Source: Gallionellales bacterium GWA2_60_18 (GTDB lineage Bacteria > Pseudomonadota > Gammaproteobacteria > Burkholderiales > Gallionellaceae). Taken from it: a DNA stretch of 38,377 nucleotides. The stretch is taken from contig MGWS01000002.1 of the NCBI GenBank assembly GCA_001801105.1, positions 1 through 38,377 on the forward strand. The letters run 5' to 3'. Shown one piece after another: positions 1 to 9,398 of the stretch. The first letter of the stretch is position 1; each line of letters starts with the position of its first letter. The notes below the pieces were generated by a model. The model was not told where the DNA came from, did no database searches, and was given only the letters and a program-made list of their open reading frames with translations. The translations under genes were made by a program, and so were the position numbers.

Positions 1-99
1 CTGATCAACCCGATCGCCATGGAAGAAGGCCTGCGCTTCGCGATCCGCGAAGGCGGTCGTACCGTCGGCGCCGGCGTGGTTGCAAAGATTATCGAGTAA
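1..99 (+). CDS. tuf: Elongation factor Tu, C-terminal 32 residues (5' end outside window)
   Basis: Frame 1 is open from the first base and ends at TAA 97-99. The peptide ends in [14 protein letters not shown], the usual end of domain 3 of EF-Tu, the GTPase that delivers aminoacyl-tRNA to the ribosome. Its place directly before rpsJ is the normal betaproteobacterial order (tuf-rpsJ), so identification from 32 residues is safe. Whether this is tufA or tufB cannot be told. A promoter for the next operon appears to lie inside its last codons. Confidence 0.95.
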   Translation: MINPIAMEEGLRFAIREGGRTVGAGVVAKIIE

Positions 100-108
100 G
101 AATACAAT
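80..108 (+). promoter_or_regulatory. Putative promoter for rpsJ operon inside the end of tuf
   Basis: A -35-like TTGCAA (80-85) is followed after exactly 17 bases by TACAAT (103-108), then a GC-rich discriminator GCGCGCC. The same 13-base block TANAATGCGCGCC recurs before other genes in this window. Transcription would start near 115, in the leader of rpsJ. The element is predicted from sequence only. Confidence 0.6.
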
Positions 109-117
109 GCGCGCCCT

Positions 118-142
118 CGCGTGGCTGCGGCCACGCGATTTT
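118..142 (+). other. GC-rich stem-loop in the tuf-rpsJ leader
   Basis: CGCGTGGC (118-125) pairs perfectly with GCCACGCG (130-137) around a TGCG loop, followed by ATTTT (138-142). It could be a weak terminator or attenuator after tuf. If the predicted promoter is used, it would instead be a hairpin at the very 5' end of the S10 mRNA. The T-tract is short, so full termination is unlikely. Confidence 0.5.
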
Positions 143-187
143 CGTTCTTTAATTGGCGGCATTGCCGCGTAACACCAAGAGAAAATT

Positions 188-499
188 ATGCAAAGTCAAA
201 AAATCCGCATTCGCCTCAAGGCGTTCGACTATCGTTTGATTGACCAGTCGGCGGCGCAGATCGTTGATACGGCAAAACGTACCGGCGCAGTAGTGAATGG
301 CCCGGTGCCCTTGCCGACCAAGATCGAGCGTTTTGACGTGTTGCGTTCGCCCCATGTCAACAAGACATCCCGCGACCAGTTCGAGATTCGCACCCATCTG
401 CGCCTGATGGATATCGTCGATCCCACTGACAAGACGGTGGATGCGCTGATGAAGCTGGATCTTCCAGCCGGCGTGGACGTGGAAATCAAGTTGCAGTAA
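188..499 (+). CDS. rpsJ: 30S ribosomal protein S10 / NusE
   Basis: 103 residues, the standard length for S10. The sequence opens [19 protein letters not shown] and carries the family core around [19 protein letters not shown]10 binds the 3' domain of 16S rRNA in the 30S head and, as NusE, pairs with NusB in transcription antitermination. It is the first gene of the ribosomal super-operon here, with an 88-base leader after tuf. The ATG at 188 follows a purine-rich AAGAGAAAA. No anomaly is visible. Confidence 0.98.
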   Translation: MQSQKIRIRLKAFDYRLIDQSAAQIVDTAKRTGAVVNGPVPLPTKIERFDVLRSPHVNKTSRDQFEIRTHLRLMDIVDPTDKTVDALMKLDLPAGVDVEIKLQ

Positions 500-525
500 T
501 AGTTGTACCTGGCAGTAAAAAAATC

Positions 526-547
526 GGCTGACCAATTGTAGTCAGCC
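526..547 (+). other. Stem-loop between rpsJ and rplC
   Basis: GGCTGAC (526-532) and GTCAGCC (541-547) form a perfect 7-base stem with an 8-base loop, ending 20 bases before the rplC start codon. It is followed by CCTTAAC and not a T-tract, so it is not an obvious terminator. It may protect mRNA ends or act as a regulatory site; the function is unknown. Confidence 0.45.
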
Positions 548-567
548 CCTTAACAAGAGGAAATAAA

Positions 568-1212
568 ATGAGCTTAGGACTTGTCGGTCGCAAGATTGGC
601 ATGACCCGCGTATTCACCGAAGACGGTTCCTCGTTGCCGGTGACTGTGCTGGAAGTGTCCAACAATCGTGTCACTCAGGTTAAATCCGTGGATACCGATG
701 GCTATACCGCTGTGCAGTTGGCGCACGGTGTGCGTCGTCCCGGCCGCGTCAGCAAGGCTGCCGCCGGGCACTACGCCAAGGCGGGTGTGGAAGCCGGGAG
801 TGCACTCAAGGAATTCACCGTATCCCCTGAACAATTGGCCGGTCTGCAACCCGGCTCGACGGTCAGCGTCGAGATTTTTCAGGTGGGTCAATATGTCGAT
901 GTGACGGGCGTGTCCAAAGGTAAGGGCTACGCCGGTACCATCAAGCGTTACAACTTCAAATCAGGTCGTGCGTCGCACGGCAACTCCAAGTCGCACAATG
1001 TGCCTGGCTCCATCGGTATGGCGCAGGATCCGGGCCGGGTGTTCCCGGGCAAGCGCATGACCGGGCATATGGGTGATGAGCAGAAGACGGTTCAAAATTT
1101 ACAAGTCGTGCGCGTTGATGTCGCGCGTCAGTTGTTGCTGGTCAAGGGCGCCGTTCCCGGCGCGCAGAACGGCAGCGTGATCGTGCGTCCGGCAGTGAAG
1201 GCAGGTGCGTAA
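568..1212 (+). CDS. rplC: 50S ribosomal protein L3
   Basis: 214 residues, typical for L3, with N-terminal [13 protein letters not shown] and the extended-loop segment [23 protein letters not shown]. Gln153 lies where E. coli L3 carries its PrmB-methylated glutamine. L3 is an early assembly protein that reaches toward the peptidyl-transferase centre. AAGAGG ends 9 bases before the ATG. The stop codon TAA shares its last A with the ATG of rplD (1212), so translation of the two is probably coupled. Confidence 0.98.
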   Translation: MSLGLVGRKIGMTRVFTEDGSSLPVTVLEVSNNRVTQVKSVDTDGYTAVQLAHGVRRPGRVSKAAAGHYAKAGVEAGSALKEFTVSPEQLAGLQPGSTVSVEIFQVGQYVDVTGVSKGKGYAGTIKRYNFKSGRASHGNSKSHNVPGSIGMAQDPGRVFPGKRMTGHMGDEQKTVQNLQVVRVDVARQLLLVKGAVPGAQNGSVIVRPAVKAGA

Positions 1213-1835
1213 TGGAACTCAAAGTCATTAACGATAAGGGTCAGGCGAGCGCAAACCTGAGTGCGTCCGATGAGTTGTTCGGTCGCGAATACAACGAAGA
1301 CCTGGTGCATCAACTGGTTACCGCTTACATGGCTAATGCGCGTGCTGCCAACAGCAAGCAAAAGGGCCGTAGCGAGATCGCCAAGAGCACCCGCAAGCCG
1401 TTTGCGCAAAAGGGTACCGGTCGCGCGCGCGCCGGCATGGCGTCCAGCCCGTTGTGGCGTGGTGGCGGCAAGATATTCCCTAACACCGGTGAGGAGAACT
1501 ACACCCACAAGGTGAATCGCAAGATGTATCGCGCCGGCCTGGCAGCCATCCTGTCCAGATTGGTCAGCGAGAATCGCCTGGTGGTGGTGGATAGCCTGAC
1601 GGTCGATGCGCCCAAGACCAAGTTGCTCGCGCAGAAGATCAAGGGCATGGGTCTGGATGGGCGCTTGCTGATCATCACCGACAGTATGGACGAGAATCTG
1701 TATCTGTCTTCCCGCAACCTGCCCAACGTGCTGGTGCTGGAAGCCAACCAGGCTGACCCGGTCAGTTTGGTGCGTTTCCCGAGCGTGGTTGTTACACGCG
1801 ATGCCGTGGCCAAAATCGAGGAGATGTTCGCATGA
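1212..1835 (+). CDS. rplD: 50S ribosomal protein L4
   Basis: 207 residues, standard length. The long positively charged loop that enters the exit tunnel is visible at about residues 45-100 ([15 protein letters not shown], then [13 protein letters not shown]). In E. coli L4 also represses its own S10 operon by binding the rpsJ leader; whether that holds here is not shown by the sequence. The start overlaps the rplC stop by one base and the end overlaps rplW by four (ATGA). Confidence 0.98.
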   Translation: MELKVINDKGQASANLSASDELFGREYNEDLVHQLVTAYMANARAANSKQKGRSEIAKSTRKPFAQKGTGRARAGMASSPLWRGGGKIFPNTGEENYTHKVNRKMYRAGLAAILSRLVSENRLVVVDSLTVDAPKTKLLAQKIKGMGLDGRLLIITDSMDENLYLSSRNLPNVLVLEANQADPVSLVRFPSVVVTRDAVAKIEEMFA

Positions 1836-2149
1836 GCGCACAACAATTCAGCCAGGAGCGTTTGATGAAGGTGTTGCTCGCTCCGCAGATCTCCGAAAAG
1901 GCGACCCATGTTGCCGAGAAGAACGAGCAGGTGATTTTTCGTGTCGTGCCTGACGCGACCAAGCCCGAGATCAAGGCGGCCGTTGAAATGATGTTCAAGG
2001 TGAACGTCGACAGCGTGCAAGTGGCCAACGTCAAGGGTAAAGTCAAGCGCATGGGGCGATATGTGGGCCGCCGCAACGACTGGAAGAAGGCATACGTGTG
2101 CCTGGCCGCAGGCCAGGAGATCAATTTTGCCGCTAGCGAGCAAGGATAA
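1832..2149 (+). CDS. rplW: 50S ribosomal protein L23
   Basis: 105 residues. After a slightly extended N-terminus ([14 protein letters not shown]) the family core [16 protein letters not shown] follows. L23 sits at the exit of the peptide tunnel and docks trigger factor and SRP. The start ATG overlaps the rplD stop as ATGA, typical of translational coupling. An internal ATG at residue 12 gives a shorter alternative, but coupling favours the first one. Confidence 0.97.
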   Translation: MSAQQFSQERLMKVLLAPQISEKATHVAEKNEQVIFRVVPDATKPEIKAAVEMMFKVNVDSVQVANVKGKVKRMGRYVGRRNDWKKAYVCLAAGQEINFAASEQG

Positions 2150-2154
2150 TCATC

Positions 2155-2982
2155 ATGGCATTGATTAAACTGAAACCAACAACACCGGGGCAGCGCGCGG
2201 TAACGCGCGTGGTCAATCCGGATCTGCATAAGGGCAAACCAGTCGCCGCGCTGCTGGAGAAGCAGACCAGGACCGCAGGCCGCAACCATAATGGGCACAT
2301 CACCACCCGTCATATGGGCGGTGGCCATAAGCAACATTATCGTCTGGTAGATTTCAAGCGCAACAAGGATGGCATTCCGGCCACCGTGGAGCGTCTGGAA
2401 TATGACCCCAACCGCAGTGCGAATCTGGCGCTGCTGTGTTATGCCGATGGAGAACGCCGCTATATCATTGCGCCCAAGGGCGTGGTGGCCGGTACGACCC
2501 TGATCAGCGGCTCTGAAGCGCCGATCAAGCCGGGTAATGCCCTGCCATTGCGCAATATCCCGGTCGGTTCAACCATTCATTGCATCGAGATGTTGCCGGG
2601 CAAGGGTGCGCAGCTGGCCCGTTCCGCGGGTACTTCGGTGCAACTGCTGGCGCGCGAGGGTAGCTACGCACAATTGCGTTTGCGTTCCGGCGAAATCCGC
2701 AAGGTGCATATCGACTGCAAGGCGACGCTGGGCGAAGTGGGCAATTCCGAACACAGCCTGCGTTCCATCGGCAAGGCCGGTGCGATGCGCTGGCGCGGTG
2801 TGCGTCCGACCGTCCGCGGTGTGGTAATGAACCCGGTGGATCACCCGCACGGCGGTGGCGAGGGCAAGACCGCGGCAGGCCGTCATCCGGTCAGCCCATG
2901 GGGTGTGCCGGCCAAGGGCTTCCGCACACGCCGCAACAAGCGCACCAGCGGCATGATCGTGCGCCGTCGCTTTAAGGTTTAA
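2155..2982 (+). CDS. rplB: 50S ribosomal protein L2
   Basis: 275 residues, normal for L2. The conserved C-terminal segment [14 protein letters not shown] begins near residue 225 and includes His229, the histidine linked in other bacteria to peptidyl-transferase and subunit-association functions. The protein ends in the basic RRRFKV tail. It binds 23S rRNA domain IV at the subunit interface. It starts five bases after rplW. Confidence 0.98.
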   Translation: MALIKLKPTTPGQRAVTRVVNPDLHKGKPVAALLEKQTRTAGRNHNGHITTRHMGGGHKQHYRLVDFKRNKDGIPATVERLEYDPNRSANLALLCYADGERRYIIAPKGVVAGTTLISGSEAPIKPGNALPLRNIPVGSTIHCIEMLPGKGAQLARSAGTSVQLLAREGSYAQLRLRSGEIRKVHIDCKATLGEVGNSEHSLRSIGKAGAMRWRGVRPTVRGVVMNPVDHPHGGGEGKTAAGRHPVSPWGVPAKGFRTRRNKRTSGMIVRRRFKV

Positions 2983-2995
2983 GGGGTAAACAGAT

Positions 2996-3274
2996 ATGGC
3001 ACGTTCCATTAAAAAAGGTCCATTTGTTGACGCTCACTTGCTCAAGAAAGTTGAGGCGGTGCGCGCGACCAACGATAAACGTCCGGTGAAGACCTGGTCG
3101 CGCCGCTCTACGGTGCTGCCCGAATTCGTCGGCCTGACGATTGCGGTGCACAACGGAAAGCAGCATATCCCGGTGTACGTGTCGGAAAACATGGTGGGGC
3201 ACAAGTTGGGCGAGTTTTCCCTGACGCGCACCTTCAAGGGGCATGCCGCCGATAAAAAAGCGGTCAAGAAATAA
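2996..3274 (+). CDS. rpsS: 30S ribosomal protein S19
   Basis: 92 residues, standard. It starts [18 protein letters not shown] and contains [20 protein letters not shown], both diagnostic of S19. S19 pairs with S13 in the 30S head next to the A-site tRNA. AAGGGG ends eight bases before the ATG. It lies in the fixed order rplB-rpsS-rplV. Confidence 0.98.
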   Translation: MARSIKKGPFVDAHLLKKVEAVRATNDKRPVKTWSRRSTVLPEFVGLTIAVHNGKQHIPVYVSENMVGHKLGEFSLTRTFKGHAADKKAVKK

Positions 3275-3283
3275 GGGGGCATG

Positions 3284-3622
3284 ATGAAAACGACTACTGC
3301 TGTTGCAAAGAATATTCATCTCTCCGCACAAAAAGGCCGCTTGGTGGCAGATCAGATCCGCGGTTTGCCTGTCGCTCAGGCGCTCAATATCCTGACCTTC
3401 AGCCCGAAGAAGGGCGCCGGCATCATCAAGAAGGCGCTGGAATCGGCGATCGCGAATGCCGAGCACAATGATGCCGCCGATATCGATGAGTTAAAAGTGA
3501 CGACCATCTATATCGACAAAGGGGCTTCGCTGAAACGTTTCATGGCGCGAGCCAAGGGTCGTGGCAACCAAATCGAAAAACAGACTTGCCACATTACGGT
3601 TTGCGTCGGGAGCAAAGGGTAA
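3284..3622 (+). CDS. rplV: 50S ribosomal protein L22
   Basis: 112 residues from the second of two adjacent ATGs (3281 and 3284). The Shine-Dalgarno run AAGGGGG ends at 3279, one base from the first ATG but four from the second, which favours 3284; 113 residues result from the other. The family motif [15 protein letters not shown] is near the N-terminus and the beta-hairpin lining the exit tunnel is at about residues 80-100. L22 touches all six 23S domains. Confidence 0.96.
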   Translation: MKTTTAVAKNIHLSAQKGRLVADQIRGLPVAQALNILTFSPKKGAGIIKKALESAIANAEHNDAADIDELKVTTIYIDKGASLKRFMARAKGRGNQIEKQTCHITVCVGSKG

Positions 3623-3625
3623 ATT

Positions 3626-4336
3626 ATGGGACAGAAAATCCATCCAACCGGTTTCCGGTTGTGCGTTCGTAAAAACTGGGATTCCAAGTGGTATGCCAAT
3701 AGCACGAACTTCGCTGACTTGTTGCACAAGGACATCGAGGTCCGTGCATTTCTGAAAAAGAAGCTGGCCTCCGCCGGCGTCTCCAAGGTGATCATCGAGC
3801 GCCCGGCCAAGAATGCCAAGGTGACGATATACACCGCGCGCCCCGGCATGGTGATCGGCAAGAAGGGCGAGGATATCGAAGCATTGCGTGCCGAATTGCG
3901 CAAGCGCATGGGGTTGCAGTCTGTCGATTTGGCCATTGAAGAAGTGCGCAAGCCGGAAGTTGATGCGCAGCTGATCGCGGACAGTATCACTGCGCAACTT
4001 GAAAAGCGCATCATGTTCCGCCGGGCCATGAAACGCGCGATGCAGAACGCCATGCGACTCGGCGCGCAGGGTATCAAGATCATGAGCGCCGGTCGACTGA
4101 ACGGCATCGAGATCGCCCGCACCGAGTGGTACCGCGAAGGTCGTGTGCCATTGCATACGCTGCGTGCCGATATCGACTATGGCACTTCGGAAGCGAAGAC
4201 CACTTATGGCATCATCGGTGTCAAGGTCTGGGTGTTCAAGGGCGAGATTACTGGGCAGGAAGTTGCGGCATCCGTTGCCGCAGAACCGGAAAAGAAAGTA
4301 AGAAAGTCGGGAGCAAAGCATGCTACAGCCAGCTAG
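3626..4336 (+). CDS. rpsC: 30S ribosomal protein S3
   Basis: 236 residues, starting [18 protein letters not shown]. The type-II KH domain shows its GxxG loop as GKKG in [17 protein letters not shown]3 lines the mRNA entry tunnel and takes part in helicase activity with S4. The C-terminal tail is lysine-rich and runs 17 bases into rplP, an overlap longer than the usual ATGA junctions in this operon. Confidence 0.98.
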   Translation: MGQKIHPTGFRLCVRKNWDSKWYANSTNFADLLHKDIEVRAFLKKKLASAGVSKVIIERPAKNAKVTIYTARPGMVIGKKGEDIEALRAELRKRMGLQSVDLAIEEVRKPEVDAQLIADSITAQLEKRIMFRRAMKRAMQNAMRLGAQGIKIMSAGRLNGIEIARTEWYREGRVPLHTLRADIDYGTSEAKTTYGIIGVKVWVFKGEITGQEVAASVAAEPEKKVRKSGAKHATAS

Positions 4337-4736
4337 AAGGAAATACCGCAAGGAACAAAAAGGCCGTAATACCGGTATCGCCACCCGTGGTAACAAGGTC
4401 AGTTTCGGCGAATTTGGTCTTAAGGCGATGGCGCGAGGCCGCCTGACGGCGCGCCAGATTGAAGCTGCGCGCCGTGCGATGACCCGCCACATCAAGCGTG
4501 GCGGACGTATCTGGATACGCATTTTCCCGGACAAGCCGATTTCCAAGAAGCCCGCCGAGGTTCGCATGGGCAATGGTAAGGGCAATCCGGAGTACTACGT
4601 TGCCGAGATACAGCCTGGCAAGATGCTGTATGAAATGGATGGCGTGGATGAAACATTGGCGCGCGAAGCGTTCCGGTTGGCTTCCGCGAAACTGCCGATC
4701 GCGACCTCGTTCGTGATCAGACAAGTGGGTGCATAA
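4320..4736 (+). CDS. rplP: 50S ribosomal protein L16
   Basis: 138 residues, typical. The start [17 protein letters not shown] matches the family start (usually MLQPKRRKYRK), fixing the ATG at 4320 inside the end of rpsC. The motif [22 protein letters not shown] lies in the central part. L16 organises the A-site tRNA-binding region of the 50S subunit. It ends one base before the rpmC start. Confidence 0.97.
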   Translation: MLQPARRKYRKEQKGRNTGIATRGNKVSFGEFGLKAMARGRLTARQIEAARRAMTRHIKRGGRIWIRIFPDKPISKKPAEVRMGNGKGNPEYYVAEIQPGKMLYEMDGVDETLAREAFRLASAKLPIATSFVIRQVGA

Positions 4737-4737
4737 C

Positions 4738-4932
4738 ATGAAAGCCAGTGAACTGAAGACCAAATCCGCAGCAGAGCTGCAACAGGAGATGCTGTCGCTG
4801 ACCAAGGCGCAATTTGGCCTGCGCATGCAGGTTGCGACGCAGCAAATGACCAATACCAGCGAACTGCGCAAGGTTCGGCGTGATATCGCGCGCATCAAAA
4901 CCGTATTGACAGAGAAGGGTGCCCAGAAATGA
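4738..4932 (+). CDS. rpmC: 50S ribosomal protein L29
   Basis: 64 residues from ATG 4738. A GTG nine bases upstream is in frame, but the family start is MKASELK, and the ATG lies one base after the rplP stop. The sequence is two helices with the motif [16 protein letters not shown]29 lies beside L23 at the tunnel exit. The stop overlaps rpsQ as ATGA. Confidence 0.96.
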   Translation: MKASELKTKSAAELQQEMLSLTKAQFGLRMQVATQQMTNTSELRKVRRDIARIKTVLTEKGAQK

Positions 4933-5192
4933 GCGATGCCAAGCTGAAACGTACCCTGACGGGTACTGTGGTAAGTGACAAAATGGACAAGACCGTAACG
5001 GTCCTGGTCGAGCGCAAGGTGAAGCACCCTTTGCTGGGCAAGATCATCCGCGTGTCCAAGAAGTATCATGCGCACGATGAGACCAATGAGTTTCATGCGG
5101 GTGATGTGGTAACGATAGAAGAGTGCCGGCCGATTGCAAAAACCAAGAGCTGGCGCGTTGCAAAGCTGGTTGAAAAGGCTGCGGCAATTTAA
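4929..5192 (+). CDS. rpsQ: 30S ribosomal protein S17
   Basis: 87 residues with the S17 OB-fold pattern [25 protein letters not shown] and the motif KYHAHDE. It is a primary 16S-binding assembly protein. It ends the S10 segment: after it comes a 133-base gap, much longer than any other in this part, holding a promoter for the next segment. Confidence 0.97.
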   Translation: MSDAKLKRTLTGTVVSDKMDKTVTVLVERKVKHPLLGKIIRVSKKYHAHDETNEFHAGDVVTIEECRPIAKTKSWRVAKLVEKAAAI

Positions 5193-5205
5193 TTGCAGTT
5201 TCTGC

Positions 5206-5233
5206 TTGCGTCTTTCCCGGATTTGCATATAAT
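5206..5233 (+). promoter_or_regulatory. Promoter for rplN (spc segment)
   Basis: A perfect -10 TATAAT (5228-5233) continues into GCGCGGC. The -35 is weak: TTGCGT at 5206-5211 with 16-base spacing. It lies in the 133-base gap between rpsQ and rplN, where E. coli has the spc promoter. The -10 is convincing; the -35 assignment is tentative. Confidence 0.7.
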
Positions 5234-5325
5234 GCGCGGCTTCGTTTCACCGCCGCTTGCGGCGACCTGACCCGAACGGGTTCCAAGACTGGCCGCCGCT
5301 AGCGGAAAAAGTTGGAGATTAAAAA

Positions 5326-5694
5326 ATGATACAAATGCAGTCTGTTTTGGACGTTGCCGACAATACCGGCGCGCGTTCCGTGATGTGTATAAAGGTGCTG
5401 GGCGGTTCCAGGCGCCGTTATGCCTCGGTTGGCGATGTCATCAAGGTCAGCATCAGGGATGCGGCTCCGCGTGGTCGCGTCAAGAAGGGCGAAGTCTACA
5501 ACGCCGTGGTGGTACGCACTGCCAAGGGTGTGCGCCGGACTGATGGCTCATTGGTCAAGTTTGATGGCAATGCCGCAGTGTTGCTGAATGCCAAGCTGGA
5601 GCCTATCGGTACGCGTATTTTCGGGCCGGTGACACGTGAGTTGCGTACCGAGAAGTTCATGAAGATCGTTTCGCTGGCACCTGAAGTGCTTTAA
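5326..5694 (+). CDS. rplN: 50S ribosomal protein L14
   Basis: 122 residues, the invariant length for L14, beginning [27 protein letters not shown]. It forms an intersubunit bridge near helix 44. GGAG ends seven bases before the ATG. It is the first gene of the spc segment, with its own predicted promoter. Confidence 0.98.
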   Translation: MIQMQSVLDVADNTGARSVMCIKVLGGSRRRYASVGDVIKVSIRDAAPRGRVKKGEVYNAVVVRTAKGVRRTDGSLVKFDGNAAVLLNAKLEPIGTRIFGPVTRELRTEKFMKIVSLAPEVL

Positions 5695-5722
5695 GCGGCA
5701 GCTGGTCGAGTTGAGGAAAATC

Positions 5723-6037
5723 ATGCGCAAGATAAAAAAGAACGATGACGTTATCGTAATCACGGGCAAAGACAAGGGTAGTCGCGGCAATGTGCTGCGC
5801 GTACTCGGTGAATACTTGCTGGTTAGCGGCATCAACAAGGTCAAGAAGCACCAGAAGCCCAATCCGGTGAAGGGGCTGGCTGGCGGGATCGTGGAAAAGG
5901 AACTGCCCATTCATATTTCGAATGTGGCGGTCTATAACGCGGCAGCCAAAAAGGGTGACCGGATCGGAATTAAAACGCTGGAGGACGGGCGCAAGGTTCG
6001 CGTGTTCAAATCCAGCGGTGAAGTGATTGAAGCTTAA
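5723..6037 (+). CDS. rplX: 50S ribosomal protein L24
   Basis: 104 residues from ATG 5723 with SD GAGGAAAA just upstream; an in-frame TTG at 5711 precedes the SD and is unlikely. The KOW motif is at residues 7-33 ([19 protein letters not shown]), and the central segment [15 protein letters not shown] is typical. L24 starts 50S assembly and sits near the tunnel exit. Confidence 0.97.
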   Translation: MRKIKKNDDVIVITGKDKGSRGNVLRVLGEYLLVSGINKVKKHQKPNPVKGLAGGIVEKELPIHISNVAVYNAAAKKGDRIGIKTLEDGRKVRVFKSSGEVIEA

Positions 6038-6049
6038 GGGGTGATGGGC

Positions 6050-6589
6050 ATGGCTCGTTTGTACGAATTATACAAGGACAAGGTCACCAAGGACCTGATG
6101 AAGCAGTTCGGCTACAAGTCCGTCATGGAAGTGCCGCGCATCGAAAAAATCACGCTGAACATGGGCGTTGGCGAGGCGGTTGCCGACAAGAAGGTGATGG
6201 AGTTCGCGGTTGGCGACATGCAGAAGATCGCCGGGCAGAAGCCCGTGGTCACGCTGTCGAAGAAATCCATCGCGGGCTTCAAGATTCGCGAGGATTACCC
6301 GGTCGGTTGCAAGGTGACGTTGCGCAAGGAACGCATGTATGAATTCCTGGATCGTCTGATTTCGGTTGCGATTCCGCGTATCCGCGATTTTCGCGGTATT
6401 TCCGGGAAGTCGTTTGACGGTCGCGGCAATTACAACATGGGCGTGAAAGAGCAGATCATTTTCCCGGAAATCGAGTATGAAAAGATCGATGCGCTGCGCG
6501 GTATGAACATCACCATCACTACTTCCGCAAAGACCGATGAAGAGGCACGGGCTCTGCTGTCTGCATTCAAACTCCCATTAAAGAAGTGA
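6050..6589 (+). CDS. rplE: 50S ribosomal protein L5
   Basis: 179 residues from ATG 6050 ([11 protein letters not shown]), the common length. GTG 6041 and ATG 6044 are in frame but overlap the SD AAGGGGTG (6035-6042), so 6050 is preferred. Motifs [13 protein letters not shown] and [19 protein letters not shown] are diagnostic. L5 binds 5S rRNA in the central protuberance. Confidence 0.97.
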   Translation: MARLYELYKDKVTKDLMKQFGYKSVMEVPRIEKITLNMGVGEAVADKKVMEFAVGDMQKIAGQKPVVTLSKKSIAGFKIREDYPVGCKVTLRKERMYEFLDRLISVAIPRIRDFRGISGKSFDGRGNYNMGVKEQIIFPEIEYEKIDALRGMNITITTSAKTDEEARALLSAFKLPLKK

Positions 6590-6599
6590 GGGGCTACTA

Positions 6600-6905
6600 A
6601 TGGCAAAAATAGCGCTGATTAACCGCGATCATAAACGTCGCGAAACCGTAAAGAAGTTTGCGGCCAAGCGGGCAGAGTTGCTGGCGACGATCTCCAATAT
6701 GAAATTGAGCGACGAAGAGCGTGCTGCCGCGCGACTGAAGTTACAGTCCTTGCCGCGTGATGCAAGCCCGGTGCGCCTGCGTAACCGCTGCGCCCTGACC
6801 GGGCGTCCGCGCGGTACTTTCAGGAAGTTCGGTTTGGGGCGTATCAAGGTTCGTGAGTTTGCGATGCGCGGAGAAATACCCGGTATCGTTAAGGCCAGCT
6901 GGTAG
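6600..6905 (+). CDS. rpsN: 30S ribosomal protein S14, long zinc-free form
   Basis: 101 residues, the long form, ending [23 protein letters not shown]. The CxxC pairs of the short zinc-binding form are absent; only one Cys (in [12 protein letters not shown]) is present. S14 completes the 30S head. Its zinc-free state contrasts with the zinc-type S4 and L36 encoded nearby. Confidence 0.97.
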   Translation: MAKIALINRDHKRRETVKKFAAKRAELLATISNMKLSDEERAAARLKLQSLPRDASPVRLRNRCALTGRPRGTFRKFGLGRIKVREFAMRGEIPGIVKASW

Positions 6906-6917
6906 GGGAAATTATAT

Positions 6918-7316
6918 ATGAGCATGAGTGATCCGATCTCCGATATGTTGACGCGTATTCGCAATGCGCAACTGGCGGAGAAAACTACAGTGGTGATGCC
7001 TTCTTCGAAGCTCAAGGTGGCGATTGCCGACGTGTTGAAAGACGAAGGCTACGTGGATGGCTTCAGTGTCATCGCCGGCGAAGGCGGTAAGGCTACGCTG
7101 GAGATTGGCCTGAAATATTACAGCGGTCGTCCGGTAATCGAGAAGATTCAGCGCGTCAGCCGTCCCGGTTTGCGTATTTACAAGGGTTCCAATGATATTC
7201 CCAAGGTGATGAACGGGTTGGGGATCGCCATTGTTTCCACGTCCAAGGGTTTGATGACCGACCGCAAGGCGCGCGCCAATGGTATTGGTGGCGAAGTGCT
7301 GTGCGTTGTCGCGTAG
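6918..7316 (+). CDS. rpsH: 30S ribosomal protein S8
   Basis: 132 residues, starting [18 protein letters not shown] and ending with the conserved [11 protein letters not shown], whose [13 protein letters not shown] stretch binds 16S rRNA. In E. coli S8 also represses the spc operon by binding near rplE; no such site was examined in detail here. SD-like GGGGAAA lies upstream. Confidence 0.97.
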   Translation: MSMSDPISDMLTRIRNAQLAEKTTVVMPSSKLKVAIADVLKDEGYVDGFSVIAGEGGKATLEIGLKYYSGRPVIEKIQRVSRPGLRIYKGSNDIPKVMNGLGIAIVSTSKGLMTDRKARANGIGGEVLCVVA

Positions 7317-7326
7317 TGAGGTAGTC

Positions 7327-7860
7327 ATGTCTAGAGTTGCCAAGAATCCTGTCGTCGTGCCCAGTGGTGTTGAAGTGGTGCTGGCGGCGAACGAAATTTC
7401 GATGAAGGGGGCGTTGGGTTCCCTGAAGCAGGCGCTGTCGAGCGATGTTAGCGTGGTGCGCGAAGGCGATAGCCTTTTGTGCAAGGCGAGTAATGCCTCC
7501 AAGCAGTCCGGTGCCATGTCCGGCACGATCCGCGCTCTGCTGGCCAACATGGTGGTGGGTGTGAGCAAGGGCTTTGAGCGCAAGCTGACACTGGTGGGCG
7601 TGGGTTATCGCGCACAGGCGGCCGGCGATACGCTGAACCTGACCCTGGGGTTTTCCCATCCGGTTGCTTACAAGATGCCTGCCGGTATCAAGGTTGAGAC
7701 GCCGACGCAAACCGAGATCGTGCTGAAAGGCGCTGACAAACAGCGTATCGGGCAGGTCGCTGCCGAGATTCGCGCTTTCCGTGAGCCGGAGCCCTATAAG
7801 GGCAAGGGCGTGCGCTACAGCGATGAAGTGGTGATCCTGAAAGAAACCAAGAAGAAATAA
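7327..7860 (+). CDS. rplF: 50S ribosomal protein L6
   Basis: 177 residues from ATG 7327 ([17 protein letters not shown]); the frame stays open upstream through the end of rpsH, but family length and start fix this ATG. The C-terminal motif [27 protein letters not shown] is characteristic. L6 sits near the sarcin-ricin loop. Confidence 0.97.
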   Translation: MSRVAKNPVVVPSGVEVVLAANEISMKGALGSLKQALSSDVSVVREGDSLLCKASNASKQSGAMSGTIRALLANMVVGVSKGFERKLTLVGVGYRAQAAGDTLNLTLGFSHPVAYKMPAGIKVETPTQTEIVLKGADKQRIGQVAAEIRAFREPEPYKGKGVRYSDEVVILKETKKK

Positions 7861-7871
7861 TTGAGGCGGAT

Positions 7872-8228
7872 ATGTTGAATAAGAAAGAAACGCGTCAGCG
7901 CAGGGCACGTAAAACCCGTGCACGTATTGCCGAGAAGAAGACGGTGCGTCTCGCCATTCACCGCACCAACCTGCACATCTATGCGCAAGTGATTTCTGCG
8001 TGCGGCAGCAAAGTGTTGGCCAGCGCTTCCAGTGCTGAGACCGATGTCCGCAAGGATCTGCCGAACGGCGGCAACATTGCCGCTGCTGCAGTGGTAGGAA
8101 AGCGCATCGCCGAAAAGGCGAAGAGTGCCGGCATTACGCAGGTGGCTTTCGACCGTTCCGGTAATCGATATCATGGCCGTGTCAAGGCGTTGGCGGAAGC
8201 TGCGCGTGAGCATGGTCTGCAGTTCTAA
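7872..8228 (+). CDS. rplR: 50S ribosomal protein L18
   Basis: 118 residues, starting with a basic tail ([16 protein letters not shown]), then the 5S-binding core with [23 protein letters not shown] at the end. It binds 5S rRNA with L5. SD GAGGCGG lies before the ATG. Confidence 0.97.
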   Translation: MLNKKETRQRRARKTRARIAEKKTVRLAIHRTNLHIYAQVISACGSKVLASASSAETDVRKDLPNGGNIAAAAVVGKRIAEKAKSAGITQVAFDRSGNRYHGRVKALAEAAREHGLQF

Positions 8229-8241
8229 TTGGAGTTGAGTG

Positions 8242-8763
8242 ATGGCTAAGCCGCAAGGGAAAATGCAGCAACAGGCAGAGCGCGATGACGGTCTGATCGA
8301 AAAGATGATCTCCGTGAACCGCGTCACCAAGGTGGTCAAGGGTGGTCGCATCATGGGCTTCGCCGCCTTGACCGTGGTTGGTGATGGCGATGGGCGCGTG
8401 GCGATGGGCAAAGGCAAATCCAAAGAGGTTCCGGTTGCCGTGCAAAAAGCGATGGATGAGGCGCGCCGCAATCTGGTCAAAGTGAGTTTGCGGAACGGCA
8501 CGTTGCATCACACCGTGATCGGCAAGCATGGTGCGGCCAAGGTATTGATGCAGCCGGCCTCAGAGGGTACCGGCATCATCGCCGGTGGTGCGATGCGCGC
8601 AGTGTTCGAGGCGGTTGGGGTGCGTGATGTGTTGGCAAAATGTATCGGCTCCAGCAATCCTTATAACGTGGTGCGTGCCACCCTGAACGGGCTGAAGGCA
8701 TTGAATTCACCGTCCGAAATTGCTGCCAAGCGCGGCAAGAACGTTGACGAGATTTTGGGGTAA
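8242..8763 (+). CDS. rpsE: 30S ribosomal protein S5
   Basis: 173 residues from ATG 8242; an in-frame GTG immediately upstream (8239) is less likely because GGAG (8231-8234) is seven bases from the ATG. The double-stranded-RNA-binding-like N-domain shows [18 protein letters not shown] and the second domain [22 protein letters not shown]5 acts in decoding fidelity at the S4 interface. Confidence 0.97.
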   Translation: MAKPQGKMQQQAERDDGLIEKMISVNRVTKVVKGGRIMGFAALTVVGDGDGRVAMGKGKSKEVPVAVQKAMDEARRNLVKVSLRNGTLHHTVIGKHGAAKVLMQPASEGTGIIAGGAMRAVFEAVGVRDVLAKCIGSSNPYNVVRATLNGLKALNSPSEIAAKRGKNVDEILG

Positions 8764-8766
8764 GAC

Positions 8767-8955
8767 ATGACGCAAACCAAAAAGACATTAAAGGTCACGC
8801 AGATCAAGGGGTTGATCGGGACCAAGCAATCGCATCGCGACACGATCCGCGGTTTGGGGCTGCGTCGGATCAACCACACCGTGCAACTGGAAGATACCCC
8901 GTGCGTGCGCGGCATGATCAACAAAGTGTTCTATCTGGTTAAGTGCGAGGCATAA
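8767..8955 (+). CDS. rpmD: 50S ribosomal protein L30
   Basis: 62 residues; [19 protein letters not shown] then [11 protein letters not shown] is the L30 signature. Three bases separate it from rpsE, and its stop is directly followed by the rplO ATG. Confidence 0.97.
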   Translation: MTQTKKTLKVTQIKGLIGTKQSHRDTIRGLGLRRINHTVQLEDTPCVRGMINKVFYLVKCEA

Positions 8956-9390
8956 ATGCAACTCAATAATATTCAGCCTGCACAAGGCGCAAAGCATGCC
9001 AAACGCCGTGTTGGCCGCGGTATCGGTTCAGGCCTGGGCAAAACTGCTGGGCGTGGTCACAAGGGGCAAAAGTCGCGTACGGGCGGCTTCCATAAGGTCG
9101 GTTTCGAGGGCGGTCAAATGCCGCTGCAACGTCGTTTGCCGAAGCGCGGTTTTGTCTCGCTGACACGTGGCGACACGGCACAAGTGCGATTGTCCGATCT
9201 GCAAAAGATGCCGGTTGACAGCATCGATTTGCTGGCGCTCAAGCAGGCGGGTGTCGTTCGTGCAAGCGCGTTGGCAGTGAAGGTTATTCTGTGTGGAGAG
9301 CTTTCCCGCGCCGTGAAGTTGCAGGGGCTGCGGGTCAGCAAGGGTGCGCGTGCAGCGATTGAAGCGGCTGGCGGTAGCGTCTCCGAGTAA
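8956..9390 (+). CDS. rplO: 50S ribosomal protein L15
   Basis: 144 residues. The glycine-rich N-terminal extension ([22 protein letters not shown]) reaches into the 23S core, and [16 protein letters not shown] is the usual C-terminal end. The ATG follows the rpmD stop with no gap. Confidence 0.97.
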   Translation: MQLNNIQPAQGAKHAKRRVGRGIGSGLGKTAGRGHKGQKSRTGGFHKVGFEGGQMPLQRRLPKRGFVSLTRGDTAQVRLSDLQKMPVDSIDLLALKQAGVVRASALAVKVILCGELSRAVKLQGLRVSKGARAAIEAAGGSVSE

Positions 9391-9398
9391 GGTTGTAC

